Origin: Mycolicibacterium setense
Lineage (GTDB): Bacteria; Actinomycetota; Actinomycetes; Mycobacteriales; Mycobacteriaceae
Length of the DNA: 64,000 nt
Direction of reading: 5' to 3'
NCBI RefSeq assembly: GCF_000805385.1
Contig: NZ_JTJW01000003.1
Span: forward strand, 186,001 to 250,000
The notes under the pieces are model-generated. The model saw nothing but the letters and a program-made list of their open reading frames with translations. It was not told the DNA's origin and did no database searches. The position numbers and the translations under genes were made by a program. Positions within the stretch are counted from its first letter, which is position 1. Each line of letters begins with the position of its first letter. Below, one piece after another: positions 17,433 to 25,568 of the stretch.

Positions 17433-18134
17433 TCAAACGGCGAGCTGATATGTGGGCTCACGGCGCTTGATCGTGCCGATCACGCGGTAGGTGATCGGCA
17501 GCATGATCACCTCCACAGCGGTCTTGTACACCCAGCCGAGCGCCGTATAGGTGACGAAGTCGCCGACCGTACTGATGCCGATGGCGCTCGCCGCGATGGC
17601 GCAGAAGACCAGGGTGTCACCGAGCTGGCCGGCGAACGTCGATCCGACCAGCCGGGCCCACAGGTGCTTCTCCTTGGTCCGCTCCTTGATGGCCACCACA
17701 ACCCAGGCATTGATGGTCTGCCCGACGATGAACCCGGCCAGGCCTGCCACGATCAGCTGCGTATAGGCGTGGACGACGTTCTCGAAGTGTTCCTGATTGG
17801 TGTAGAAGTCAGCCGCCGGAAGGTAGATCGTGATCCAGAATGCCAGTGCGGCAAGCGCATTCATCGAGAATCCGAGGAGGATGGCGCGCCGCGCGGCCTT
17901 GAAGCCGTACACCTCGGACAACACGTCGCCGATCACATAGGTGAGCGGGAAGACGATGAACCCGCCGTCGGTGATGATCGACCAGTGGCCGATGATCGGT
18001 CCGAATGCGACGCCCTTGGTGGCGGTGACGTTGGAGATGATCACCAGAGCCGTGAAGACCGCGACGAGCACCGGATAGTAGGCCGAGCCGACGGCGGCGG
18101 TGCCGCGGTGCTGATGATCCTGGGTGCTTGTCAC
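17433..18134 (-). CDS. Queuosine precursor transporter (YhhQ/QPTR family)
   Basis: A 233-residue membrane protein of the VUT/YhhQ family, importing preQ0/preQ1 or related deazaguanines for tRNA modification. About six helices are seen. Family motifs are visible: SNVTATKGVAF, FPLTYVIGDVLSEVYGFKAARRAI, and LVGSTFAGQLGDTLVFCAIA. It lies 12 bp before the FecB-like gene's stop in the same direction. No queuosine biosynthesis gene is in the window, so the substrate assignment is family knowledge. Confidence 0.88.
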   Translation of the reverse strand: MTSTQDHQHRGTAAVGSAYYPVLVAVFTALVIISNVTATKGVAFGPIIGHWSIITDGGFIVFPLTYVIGDVLSEVYGFKAARRAILLGFSMNALAALAFWITIYLPAADFYTNQEHFENVVHAYTQLIVAGLAGFIVGQTINAWVVVAIKERTKEKHLWARLVGSTFAGQLGDTLVFCAIAASAIGISTVGDFVTYTALGWVYKTAVEVIMLPITYRVIGTIKRREPTYQLAV

Positions 18135-18146
18135 CCGGTTATCTTG

Positions 18147-19097
18147 TCAGGCCAGCGCGCGATCGAGCAGCGGCGGCAGCTGGTCGGCCACCACCGGGTA
18201 GGACAGCGGCGAGGCGAATGCGATGGCCCCGGTCAGGTCCTTTGGGGTGAAAACGTGCCGCTCGCGGGCGGTCGCCTTGAGTCCGGCGATCACCGGATCC
18301 GCGAGCAGGGCATCACGCTCTTGGTCGCTCTCGGTGGTCCAGATCAGCACGTCGGCGCCGTCGAGCACCGAGGGGATGTCGTCGCGGGGTATCAGTGCCG
18401 GTGTCGGCGGCACGACGAATCCCATCTGGGTGAGAAATTCGGTGCGCCATCCGGTCTGGGTCTGCACGCTGTCACGGAACAAGGTGCCGCTCAGCAGCAT
18501 GACCTTCTTTCCGGCGAATCGCGGATTGTTGGTGGCGACCGCCTTGAACTTTTCGTCCACCCCGGCGATCAGGCCGGACATGGCGTCATTCTGGAACAGT
18601 GCCTGGCCGATGAGGGTGGCCTGGTCGCGCCAGGGCTCGAAGAACGCGTCGGCTCCGGACTGGGCGATTGTGGGGGCGATCTCGGACAGCTTGGCGTAGG
18701 TGTCGGCGTCGAGTCCGGCATTGGTGGCCACGATCAGGTCGGGTTTGAGCGCTTCGATCTCATCGACCTGGATGCCGTCGGTCAGCCCGAGCACGGTGGG
18801 CTGGGCGCCCCCGAGCTTCGGTCGCGCCCAGGGCCACACCGCATACGGCTCGCCACCGAACCATTCCGTCGTGGCGACCGGGACGACGCCGAGGGCGAGC
18901 AGGTCGTCCTGTTCGGTGAATCCTGCGCTGACCACTCGTTGCGGTGGTCCCGGGATGTTGGTGTCTCCGAAGAGGTGGCGGACGGTCACCGAACCGTCCT
19001 TGGCAACTTCGCCGGGCTTTTGCGTGCTACATGCGGCGACCAGGGCCATCGCAGCGGTGACCGTGAAAAACCCTCGTCGCGACCAGGTTGTCGGCAC
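18147..19097 (-). CDS. Fe(III)-siderophore ABC transporter substrate-binding lipoprotein
   Basis: A 316-residue periplasmic-binding protein of the FecB/FepB fold. The N-terminus (WSRRGFFTVTAAMALVAACS) has both a twin-arginine-like start and a lipobox ending at Cys23, so it is membrane-anchored. Two domains bracket a helix: RVVSAGFTEQDDLLALGVVPVAT near 55 and ALKPDLIVATNAGLD near 115. It is homologous to Rv0265c. No permease or ATPase gene is adjacent, so it must use components encoded elsewhere. The GTG at 19097 follows TACCCT by 6 nt, giving a leaderless start. A weak IdeR-like match overlaps it but is not convincing. Confidence 0.85.
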   Translation of the reverse strand: MPTTWSRRGFFTVTAAMALVAACSTQKPGEVAKDGSVTVRHLFGDTNIPGPPQRVVSAGFTEQDDLLALGVVPVATTEWFGGEPYAVWPWARPKLGGAQPTVLGLTDGIQVDEIEALKPDLIVATNAGLDADTYAKLSEIAPTIAQSGADAFFEPWRDQATLIGQALFQNDAMSGLIAGVDEKFKAVATNNPRFAGKKVMLLSGTLFRDSVQTQTGWRTEFLTQMGFVVPPTPALIPRDDIPSVLDGADVLIWTTESDQERDALLADPVIAGLKATARERHVFTPKDLTGAIAFASPLSYPVVADQLPPLLDRALA

Positions 19098-19103
19098 TTA
19101 GCC

Positions 19104-19109
19104 AGGGTA
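19104..19109 (-). promoter_or_regulatory. -10 box of the siderophore-binding lipoprotein gene
   Basis: Minus-strand TACCCT, spacer GGCTAA, then the GTG at 19097; no ribosome-binding site. Confidence 0.5.
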
Positions 19110-19117
19110 ACGGCTAC

Positions 19118-20251
19118 CTAGCCACTGGTGAAGGTGCCGAACAATCCGCCGAAAAGGAGGGGGGCCAATCCGAGCGCCACCACGATGTTGACCACGGTGG
19201 CCGCGGCGAACAGCACGATCGGCCGCCATCCGGCTTCTCTGAGACCGCGTAGTGAGAACTCCAGTCCGATCGCCACGAAGGCGAAGATCAGGAACCAGGT
19301 CCGAAGGTCGTTCACGGTGGCGATCGTCGCCTTGCCGTCGTCCGCGAACTGCAGATACAGCGTGCCGATGACCGAAGCGGCGAGGAAACCGAGGACGAAT
19401 TTGGGGAACCGGTCCCAGAATTCGCGCAGCGACGGGCGTGCCACCGCCGCGTCGGGCGTATCGGACTGACGCTCGACTTTGAGCGCGAAGTACGCGGTGA
19501 CGGCGATGGCGACGATGCCGATCAGCGCGTTCTGGGTGGTCTTGACGATCGTGGCGATCTGCAGCGCCTGTTCGCCGGCGATCGTGCCCGCGGCGGCCAC
19601 TGCCGCAGTGGTGTCGATGTTGCCGCCGATCCAGGCTCCGGCGACCGCGTCGGAGAGTCCGAAGACGTCGGCAAGCCAGGGCAGCAGGAAGATCGAGGGC
19701 AGGGCGAACACGATGACGAGCGACGCGGCGTAGGCGAGCTGCTCTTTACGGGCCTGCACCGCACCGGCGGCCGCGATGGCCGCGCTCACCCCGCAGATCG
19801 AGACCGCGGAGGCGAGCAACGCCCGCAGTTTGTCGTCGAGGCCCAGCCGTCCGCCCAGCCACCAGGTGAACCCGAAAACGATCGAAATCAGAAGCAGGGC
19901 TTGGATGATCGCCGGGCCTGCCGCGGTGGCGAGCACTTTGAGGTTGATCGACGCACCCAGTAGGACCAGCCCGGTCTTGATGAAGAACTCGGTGCGGAAG
20001 CCTTGGGACAGGACATCCCGCACCGCGAACTTGGCCAGGACCGCGTTGCCGATCAACCCGAGAGCGATTGCGTAGACCGGGAATTCGACCGATTTCGCGA
20101 TTCCGGCGAACGGTGTTCCGGCGGCCCACTGGGGAACCTGGGTCTCCAGGAATCGGGTCGCCGCGCCCAGCGCGACGACCACCAGCACACCGGCGACGAT
20201 GTAGCCGAGCTTCGATGAGCGCTGTTCGGCGCGTTCCTCGGTGCGGGTCAC
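19118..20251 (-). CDS. YeiH/UPF0324-family putative sulfate exporter
   Basis: A 377-residue membrane protein with about ten helices. Family motifs are visible: KTGLVLLGASINLKVLA near residue 90, SAVSICGVSAAIAAAGAV, GGNIDTTAAVAAAGTI and VKTTQNALIGIVAI. The family is annotated as putative sulfate exporter and is often near CysB/LysR regulators; direct evidence is thin. The GTG start overlaps the stop of a 29-codon membrane ORF (GTGA), so translation is probably coupled. The C-terminus is Gly/Phe-rich and short. Confidence 0.85.
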   Translation of the reverse strand: MTRTEERAEQRSSKLGYIVAGVLVVVALGAATRFLETQVPQWAAGTPFAGIAKSVEFPVYAIALGLIGNAVLAKFAVRDVLSQGFRTEFFIKTGLVLLGASINLKVLATAAGPAIIQALLLISIVFGFTWWLGGRLGLDDKLRALLASAVSICGVSAAIAAAGAVQARKEQLAYAASLVIVFALPSIFLLPWLADVFGLSDAVAGAWIGGNIDTTAAVAAAGTIAGEQALQIATIVKTTQNALIGIVAIAVTAYFALKVERQSDTPDAAVARPSLREFWDRFPKFVLGFLAASVIGTLYLQFADDGKATIATVNDLRTWFLIFAFVAIGLEFSLRGLREAGWRPIVLFAAATVVNIVVALGLAPLLFGGLFGTFTSG

Positions 20252-20337
20252 GGGATCACGCTGCCGGGGATGGCGCCGACGAGCACGAGAGCCAGTAGGG
20301 TGAGGCCGACGATCACGGCCAGCCAGTCTTCGTTCAC
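20248..20337 (-). CDS. 29-residue single-helix membrane peptide, coupled to the YeiH gene
   Basis: GTG-initiated ORF of 29 codons, too short for routine gene finding. It begins MNEDW and continues as one hydrophobic helix (LAVIVGLTLLALVLVGAIPG). Its TGA overlaps the GTG of the YeiH exporter as GTGA. A TAGCCT -10 box (20350-20345) ends 7 nt before its GTG, so it would be the leaderless first cistron of the operon. It resembles KdpF-like accessory peptides in size and layout only. It could be a transporter subunit or simply a translation-coupling leader. Confidence 0.6.
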   Translation of the reverse strand: MNEDWLAVIVGLTLLALVLVGAIPGSVIP

Positions 20338-20344
20338 GCGCGTG

Positions 20345-20350
20345 AGGCTA
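20345..20350 (-). promoter_or_regulatory. -10 box of the small ORF/YeiH operon
   Basis: Minus-strand TAGCCT, 7-nt spacer, GTG at 20337. No ribosome-binding site is seen. Confidence 0.5.
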
Positions 20351-20508
20351 GGTGGGATCGAATCCGGTGGCGAGGCTTGCAATCTGTGCGAACGCAACCG
20401 GTTACGCACGAGGTGCGCGCTGGCATGCGGCCGGTTATTGTCGATTCTGCATATTCGGACATCCTCGGGATTTATTCTCGGCCCAAGGGGATCTACTGAG
20501 GAGTGGCC

Positions 20509-20802
20509 ATGCGGAGCTTGTGGGGTCCGGTGCTACTCGGCCTGGCCGGATTGACCGTACCGATCGCCATCGCCGTTGCACCGCCTGCCGCGGCTGACTG
20601 TGTCGACGCCGGCGGTTCGACGGTCTGCGCGCAGGGAAACGTCCGGGGTGGGGGACCGACGCCGCCGAAGGCCGGCCCCTACTACCCGTATTACTGCGCC
20701 AACGACTGGTACTGCGCCGGCGGAGGCTTAGAAATCAACATCGACCCCCGCCCGCCCGACAACGGTGGTGGTGGTGGCGGCTGGCGGCCGGGGCGTCCGT
20801 GA
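20509..20802 (+). CDS. Small secreted glycine/proline-rich protein
   Basis: A 97-residue exported protein. The signal peptide (SLWGPVLLGLAGLTVPIAIAVAPPAAAD) is cleaved after AAA. The mature chain has four Cys (DCVDAG, TVCAQ, YYCAND, YCAGG), a PYYPYYCANDWYCAGGG block and a GGGGGG tail. It resembles small mycobacterial secreted proteins of unknown function; two disulfides are likely. GAGGAG (20498-20503) places the ATG at 20509. A GTG two codons earlier overlaps that site. It lies 38 bp before the haemophore-like gene, so the two may be co-transcribed. Confidence 0.7.
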   Translation: MRSLWGPVLLGLAGLTVPIAIAVAPPAAADCVDAGGSTVCAQGNVRGGGPTPPKAGPYYPYYCANDWYCAGGGLEINIDPRPPDNGGGGGGWRPGRP

Positions 20803-20840
20803 GCCTCAGCCCAGTTATCCGAGTCGATTTAGGAGCCACG

Positions 20841-21158
20841 ATGTTCACCCGTGTCATTGCCACCGGCGCAATCAGCCTGTCGCTCTTGGCCGTTGGGGCG
20901 CCCGTCGCTGCCGCGGACGAGCCGAACTGCACGGCTGCGGACCTGGCCGGTGTGATGGCCGGAGTCCGCGCGGCCACCTCGGCCTACTTGTTCACCCATC
21001 CCGACGTCAATGACTTCTTCACCAGCCTCAAGGGGCAGTCGAACGACCAGATGGCCGATTCGGTGCAGGTATACCTCGAGGACAAGCCGCAGATCCGGGC
21101 CGAACTGCAGGGCCTCCGGCAACCGGCGACTGATTTCCGTAACCGCTGCGGCGGGTAG
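20841..21158 (+). CDS. Haemophore-type haem-binding protein (MHB family, Rv0203-like)
   Basis: A 105-residue secreted protein. A signal peptide (IATGAISLSLLAVGAPVAAADE) precedes one MHB domain. The flanking cysteines (PNCTAADLAGVM at the start, RNRCGG at the end) and the SAYLFTHPDVNDFFTSL and LRQPATDF blocks match the pattern of Rv0203 as I remember it. That family binds haem outside the cell for delivery to membrane transporters. Start chosen at the ATG directly before the signal; an in-frame GTG at 20799 adds 14 polar residues. No MmpL partner is nearby. Confidence 0.8.
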   Translation: MFTRVIATGAISLSLLAVGAPVAAADEPNCTAADLAGVMAGVRAATSAYLFTHPDVNDFFTSLKGQSNDQMADSVQVYLEDKPQIRAELQGLRQPATDFRNRCGG

Positions 21159-21179
21159 CGCGCTCCGCAAGGTGGGTGT

Positions 21180-21782
21180 TCAGGTCCGGACCAGCCCGCG
21201 CAGCAGCACCGCCAATCCGTACTCGAACGCATCGTCGGCGCGCGCCGGCTTGGGCGCGCCGGTGGCCAGCGCGGCGGTCAGCTCCGGGCCGACTTGGTCG
21301 CCGGATTCCCACGGTTTGTCGGGGGCGGTGAGGTCGAGGGCCGAGCCCAGCACGTAGTTGTCGACCAGCGTGATGATCCGCAGCGTGTCGGTCGGGTTGT
21401 AGCCGGCCCGGGTCAGGGTGACGGCCAGTGCGTTGTACATCGTGAGAGCCTGGCTGCTGCTGACGGCATGGGCGGTGAGCAGGGGAATCAGTCGCGGGTA
21501 GCGGGCGAAGCTGCTGCGGTAGGAGCGCATGATGTCGGCCAGGATCTCCGCCCACGGCCGGTCGGCGTCGACGTCGGGTAACTGGACCTCCGACATCGCC
21601 CGTTCGCGGAGCAGTTCGACGATCTGCTCGCGCCCGGCTACGTGGTTGTACAGCGATGACGGGCTGACCTTGAGCCTGCGGGCCAGTTCGGGGATGGTGA
21701 ATCCGCCCGTTGTGTTGACGAGATCCATTGCCGCACTGGTGATCCTGTCCAGTGACAGGATCGGTTTCGAGGGTCGCCCCAT
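21180..21782 (-). CDS. TetR-family transcriptional regulator
   Basis: A 200-residue repressor. The N-terminal helix-turn-helix (ITSAAMDLVNTTGGFTIPELARRLKVSPSSLYNHVAGREQIVELL, residues about 14-58) is TetR-type. The C-terminal part (about 75-200) carries a TetR_C-like ligand domain of the WHG/TetR_C_33 style. AGGGGGAACAGGGAC precedes the ATG. It diverges from the amidohydrolase/permease operon across an inverted repeat at 21846-21858, its probable operator. It most likely represses that operon in the absence of its substrate. Confidence 0.88.
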   Translation of the reverse strand: MGRPSKPILSLDRITSAAMDLVNTTGGFTIPELARRLKVSPSSLYNHVAGREQIVELLRERAMSEVQLPDVDADRPWAEILADIMRSYRSSFARYPRLIPLLTAHAVSSSQALTMYNALAVTLTRAGYNPTDTLRIITLVDNYVLGSALDLTAPDKPWESGDQVGPELTAALATGAPKPARADDAFEYGLAVLLRGLVRT

Positions 21783-21845
21783 GTCCCTGTTCCCCCTGAT
21801 TTCATCGCACGGCTTTACAACCGGTGGTCTGGGTCACACAATAAA

Positions 21846-21858
21846 CGAATTCCATTCG
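21846..21858. promoter_or_regulatory. TetR-type operator candidate
   Basis: CGAAT-TCC-ATTCG inverted repeat in the divergent spacer. It lies just beside a minus-strand TATTGT -10 box (21844-21839) for the TetR gene and 14 bp before the short leader ORF on the plus strand. Confidence 0.5.
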
Positions 21859-21871
21859 CTTTAGGAGTCAG

Positions 21872-21949
21872 ATGACCACGCTCAGTGCGACCACCCGCGC
21901 ACCTGTGGCGTGTGGTGCTGCGACCGCGGTGCATCTGCCCGAAAAATAG
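21872..21949 (+). CDS. 25-codon leader ORF ahead of the amidohydrolase operon
   Basis: Starts with ATG six bases after a good AGGAG and ends at TAG, 23 bp before the GTG of the amidohydrolase gene. The peptide begins MTTLSATTRAPVACGAATAV and ends HLPEK. It has no membrane segment. It is probably the first translated unit of the operon, either a regulatory leader peptide or a non-functional upstream ORF. No similarity is recognised. Confidence 0.4.
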   Translation: MTTLSATTRAPVACGAATAVHLPEK

Positions 21950-21972
21950 GACCCGAGAAACAGGACCAGTTT

Positions 21973-23601
21973 GTGACTTCATTCTCCGTGCCCGGCAAGA
22001 CCGCCACGCTCTTTCACGGCGGTGTGATCTGGACGCCCACGACGACCACCGATGCGCTGCTCGTCGCCGATGGGGTGGTGCGTGCAGTGGGTGACGACGC
22101 GCTGGCGTCGGCAGTCGATCGGAAGATCGACCTGGAGGGCGGCTTCCTGATGCCGTCGTTCGGTGACGGCCATGCCCATCCGCTGTTCGGTGGTCTGGAA
22201 TCAGCGGGTCCAGCGGTGCGGCGTTGCCGGTCGGTCGACGAAATCGTCGCGGCGGTCAAGGAATTCGCCGACGCGCACCCGGATGAGGACTGGATCGTCG
22301 GGGCGTCCTATGACGGCAGCCTGGCTCCCGACGGGTTGTTCGACGCGCGATGGCTGGACGCCGCGGTCCCCGACCGGCCGGTCGTGTTGCGCGCCTGGGA
22401 CTACCACACCCTGTGGGTGAACTCGGAGGCGTTGCGACGCGCCGGTATCACTGCCGAGACAGCCGAGCCGGTGCTCGGTGAGATTCCGCGCCGCGAGGAC
22501 GGCTCGCCGCTGGGCACGCTGCGAGAATGGGGCGCCACTGACCTGGTCACCGCCGTCATGCCGGCCCGTGACGAGGCGGTGCGCATCGCCGCGTTGGGCA
22601 CGGCCGCCGACTACTACCTGGCGCGCGGTGTGACGTGGGTTCAGGACGCGTGGGTCGAGCCCGCTGAACTCGACACCTATCTGGCGGCGGCCCGGGCCGG
22701 AGCCCTGCGGATGCGGTTCAATCTGGCGTTCTATGCCGATCCGCGCCACTTCGACTCGCAGGTGACGCAATACGCGGCCGACCGGGACCGGGTCCGCGCG
22801 GCGGGTTCGCCGCTGCTGACCGCGAACACGGTGAAGTTCTTCGCCGACGGGGTGGTGGAGAACGAGACCGGTGCGCTGCTGGAGCCGTACTGCTCGGGTC
22901 TGCATTCGCACGGCATGCAGCTGTGGGAGGGCGACGCGCTCGCCGAGGCGGCCAGAAAAGTCGATGACCTGGGGATGCAGATCCACATCCACGCCATCGG
23001 TGACGCCGCCGTCCGCCAAGCGCTGGATGCCATCGAATACGTTGCGCGCCAAAACGGTCCGCGCGACCGGCGGCCGGTGATCGCGCACGCCCAGTTGGTG
23101 GACGACGCGGATCTGGGGCGGTTCGCCGAGCTCGGGGTGATCCCCAACATGCAACCGTTGTGGGCACAGATGGACGCGTTGATGACGGTGCTCACGATTC
23201 CCCGGCTGGGTGCGCAACGTGCAGATCGGCAGTATCGGATGCGGACCCTGGAGAACTCGGGCGCGGCGCTGGCGTTCGGCTCGGATTGGCCGGTGTCTTC
23301 GGGTGCGCCACTGGACGGGATCGCCGTCGCAGTCTCGCGGCGTACGTCCGAGGGTGAGCCCGCCGGTGGCTGGACTCCCGAAGAAGTCCTGCCGATCGAG
23401 CCCGCACTGGCCTCCTACACCGGCGCCGTGGCGTATCAGGCGTTCGCAGAGCGGGAGTGGGGTCAGATCGCTCCTGGCGCGAGTGCTGATCTGGTGTGGT
23501 TGGACCGCGACCCTCGGTACGTCGACTCTTCGGAGCTTCCCAAGGTGCAAGTGCGCGCCACCTATCTACAAGGCACACAGGTCTATTCGGCCGCGGAATG
23601 A
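21973..23601 (+). CDS. YtcJ-like metal-dependent amidohydrolase
   Basis: A 542-residue amidohydrolase (amidohydrolase_3). The metal-binding HxH is in GDGHAHPLFGG, and later ligands are in HIHAIGDAAVRQAL, VIAHAQLVDDADL and the Asp of FGSDWPVS. N- and C-terminal beta segments (LFHGGVIWTP, GASADLVWLDRDP) form the accessory sandwich. The family hydrolyses formamide, N-acyl or cyclic amide substrates; the exact one is unknown. The GTG at 21973 has AGGA about 7 nt upstream. It overlaps an in-frame ATG of the next gene, an amino-acid permease. Uptake plus hydrolysis of an amide or amino-acid derivative is thus inferred. Confidence 0.88.
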   Translation: MTSFSVPGKTATLFHGGVIWTPTTTTDALLVADGVVRAVGDDALASAVDRKIDLEGGFLMPSFGDGHAHPLFGGLESAGPAVRRCRSVDEIVAAVKEFADAHPDEDWIVGASYDGSLAPDGLFDARWLDAAVPDRPVVLRAWDYHTLWVNSEALRRAGITAETAEPVLGEIPRREDGSPLGTLREWGATDLVTAVMPARDEAVRIAALGTAADYYLARGVTWVQDAWVEPAELDTYLAAARAGALRMRFNLAFYADPRHFDSQVTQYAADRDRVRAAGSPLLTANTVKFFADGVVENETGALLEPYCSGLHSHGMQLWEGDALAEAARKVDDLGMQIHIHAIGDAAVRQALDAIEYVARQNGPRDRRPVIAHAQLVDDADLGRFAELGVIPNMQPLWAQMDALMTVLTIPRLGAQRADRQYRMRTLENSGAALAFGSDWPVSSGAPLDGIAVAVSRRTSEGEPAGGWTPEEVLPIEPALASYTGAVAYQAFAEREWGQIAPGASADLVWLDRDPRYVDSSELPKVQVRATYLQGTQVYSAAE

Positions 23602-23612
23602 GAGGAACTGTC

Positions 23613-24956
23613 ATGGCCGATGTGGCTGAGGTTACCGAGGGCAGGCTACGGCGCGCTCTCGGGCTGCCGTCGTTGGTGCTGTTCGGTCTGGTGTACATGG
23701 TGCCCCTCACGGTGTTCACCACCTACGGCATCGTCACCCAGACCACTGGCGGCCGGCTGTCGGTGGCCTATTTGGTGACGTTGGCCGCGATGGTGTTCAC
23801 CGCGCGTTCCTACGCCCGAATGGCGGTCGCCTACCCCGTCGCCGGGTCGGCATACACGTACACGCAGAAGTCGTTCGGTGCCCCGGCCGGATTTCTCGCC
23901 GGCTGGTCGCTCCTGCTGGACTACCTGTTCCTGCCGATGATCAACTATCTGGTGGTCGGCATCTACCTGCATGCCGCGTTGCCGGCGATTCCGGCGTGGG
24001 TGTTCGTCGTGCTGTCCATCGCCGGGGTGACGCTGCTCAACATCGTCGGCATCGTGTCGGTGGCCAGGGCGAATGTCGTCATCATCGCCGTGCAGGCGAT
24101 CTTCATCGTGGTGTTCCTGATATTGGCCAGTTCCAAGGTGTTCAGCCTGGGCACGGTTGACGTGATGGCGCCGATCTACGGCGATGGCAGCACGACCGGA
24201 TTCAGCCCGGTCTTGGCCGGCGCGGCGATCTTGTGCCTGTCGTTCCTGGGGTTCGACGCGGTGTCCACACTGTCCGAGGAGGCCAAGGACCCCAAACGGT
24301 CAGTGCCGCAGGCGATCATGATCGCGACGGTGGTCGCCGGGTTGATCTTCGTGGTGCTGTCCTACCTTGGGCAGCTGGTGTTCCCGTCCAACCAGTTCGG
24401 CGACGTCGAGTCCGGGTCGCTGGACCTTATGATGAGCGCGGGCGGGCAGTTCCTGCAGAGTTTCTTCACCGCGGCCTATGTGGCCGGCGCGCTCGGGTCC
24501 GCCATCGCATCGCAGGCCTCGGTCGCCCGCATCCTCTACGCGATGGGCCGCGACGGCATTCTGCCGCGCGCGATCTTCGGGTATGTCTCACCGCGGTTCG
24601 CCACGCCCGTGTACGCCATTCTGGCGGTGTCGGCGGTGTCGCTACTGGCCATCGTCATCAGCCTGACCACCCTTGCCTCGGTGATCAGTTTCGGTGCGCT
24701 GGTGGCGTTCTCAGTGGTCAACTTGTCGGTCATCAAGCACTATTTCGTGGACCGACAGGAGCGTGACGGGGCCCGGGTGGTCACCAACCTCGTTCTGCCG
24801 TTGATCGGTTTCCTGCTCACCGTGTGGCTGTGGACCAGTTTGTCCGGCCTCACGTTGATCATCGGGTTATGTTGGCTGGCAGTGGGATTCGTGTGGCTGG
24901 CCGGGGTCACCCGCGGTTTCCGGCGACCGACGCCGGTGCTGGACCTCAAGGAGTAG
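23613..24956 (+). CDS. APC-superfamily amino acid permease
   Basis: A 447-residue transporter with 12 predicted helices. It has APC consensus features: VYMVPLTVFTTYGIV in TM1, YPVAGSAYTYTQKSFGAPAGFLAGW in TM2-3, FLGFDAVSTLSEEAKDPKRSVPQAI near 215, and ASVARILYAMGRDGILP near 315. The second ATG (23613) has AGAGGA 7 nt upstream and was preferred over the ATG at 23598 that overlaps the previous stop. It is the last gene of the TetR-controlled operon. A hairpin terminator follows. The substrate is unknown. Confidence 0.88.
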   Translation: MADVAEVTEGRLRRALGLPSLVLFGLVYMVPLTVFTTYGIVTQTTGGRLSVAYLVTLAAMVFTARSYARMAVAYPVAGSAYTYTQKSFGAPAGFLAGWSLLLDYLFLPMINYLVVGIYLHAALPAIPAWVFVVLSIAGVTLLNIVGIVSVARANVVIIAVQAIFIVVFLILASSKVFSLGTVDVMAPIYGDGSTTGFSPVLAGAAILCLSFLGFDAVSTLSEEAKDPKRSVPQAIMIATVVAGLIFVVLSYLGQLVFPSNQFGDVESGSLDLMMSAGGQFLQSFFTAAYVAGALGSAIASQASVARILYAMGRDGILPRAIFGYVSPRFATPVYAILAVSAVSLLAIVISLTTLASVISFGALVAFSVVNLSVIKHYFVDRQERDGARVVTNLVLPLIGFLLTVWLWTSLSGLTLIIGLCWLAVGFVWLAGVTRGFRRPTPVLDLKE

Positions 24957-24970
24957 CCATGTCCGCCGAG

Positions 24971-25019
24971 TGGCCACTTGTGACACGCGATCACGCGGAA
25001 GGCGTGCAACAAGTGGCCA
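24971..25019. terminator. Bidirectional hairpin terminator
   Basis: TGGCCACTTGT (24971-24981) pairs perfectly with ACAAGTGGCCA (25009-25019). An inner stem CACGC (24984-24988)/GCGTG (25002-25006) extends it. It sits between the convergent permease and ohr genes. Confidence 0.75.
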
Positions 25020-25037
25020 TTCGATCCGTTCCTCGGG

Positions 25038-25457
25038 TCAGGCCACGCTGATGGTGACGTCGATGTTGCCGCGGGTCGCCTTGGAGTAGGGGCAGACCTG
25101 GTGCGCGTCGTCGGCGATCGCCTGGGCGGTCTGCCGATCGACCCCCGGGATGGTGACGTTGAGCCGGGCCCGGAGCGAGAACGCCCCGTCGGTGTTGAGC
25201 AGGTCTACTTCGGCGTCGACGGCGGTATCGGCGGGCAGCTTCACATTGTGCTTGCCCGCGGTCAGGCCCATCGCACTCAGGAAGCAGGCTGACCAGCCGG
25301 CCGCGAACAGCTGCTCGGGGTTGGTGCCGGTGCCATTGCCGCCCGGCGGGGTGAGCTGGATGTCAAGGTTGCCGTCGGAGCTGTAGGACTCGCCCTGACG
25401 TCCGCCGGTGGTGTGGGTCTGGGCGGTGTAGAGCACGTTGCCGGTCTCGGTGGTCAC
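25038..25457 (-). CDS. ohr: Organic hydroperoxide resistance protein
   Basis: A 139-residue OsmC/Ohr-family thiol peroxidase reducing organic hydroperoxides. Both catalytic cysteines are present: FAAGWSACFLSAM and DAHQVCPYSKATRGN. The N-terminal stretch (VLYTAQTHTTGGRQG) and NPEQLFAAG are Ohr- rather than OsmC-specific. The GTG at 25457 follows GAGGAGAA and gives the usual family length. It diverges from ohrR across a 17-bp palindrome, which should make it peroxide-inducible. Confidence 0.95.
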   Translation of the reverse strand: MTTETGNVLYTAQTHTTGGRQGESYSSDGNLDIQLTPPGGNGTGTNPEQLFAAGWSACFLSAMGLTAGKHNVKLPADTAVDAEVDLLNTDGAFSLRARLNVTIPGVDRQTAQAIADDAHQVCPYSKATRGNIDVTISVA

Positions 25458-25535
25458 TGGGTTCTCCTCGGTAGGGATCGTTCGGTGCAATTGGATGCGT
25501 TAGAGATGAACGCAGGATGTTCGAGATTCCATCCC

Positions 25536-25552
25536 ATCCGATTAAATCGGAT
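25536..25552. promoter_or_regulatory. OhrR operator
   Basis: ATCCGATT-A-AATCGGAT is a perfect 17-bp palindrome between ohr and ohrR, immediately upstream of the ohrR -10 box TACAAT (25557-25562). Size and placement suit a MarR-type dimer. Confidence 0.75.
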
Positions 25553-25556
25553 GCGA

Positions 25557-25562
25557 TACAAT
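25557..25562 (+). promoter_or_regulatory. -10 box of ohrR, leaderless start
   Basis: TACAAT followed by TTGGGT and the ATG at 25569. No ribosome-binding site. Confidence 0.6.
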
Positions 25563-25568
25563 TTGGGT

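Noticed and set aside
17388..19121. Plus-strand open frame of 577 codons
   Set aside because: It is antisense to the queuosine transporter and FecB-like genes. Its Gly/Asp/Arg/His-rich sequence is the usual product of reading high-GC genes backwards.
19098..19121. IdeR-like iron box at the siderophore-binding lipoprotein promoter
   Set aside because: Only about half of the 19 consensus positions match, too few to call.
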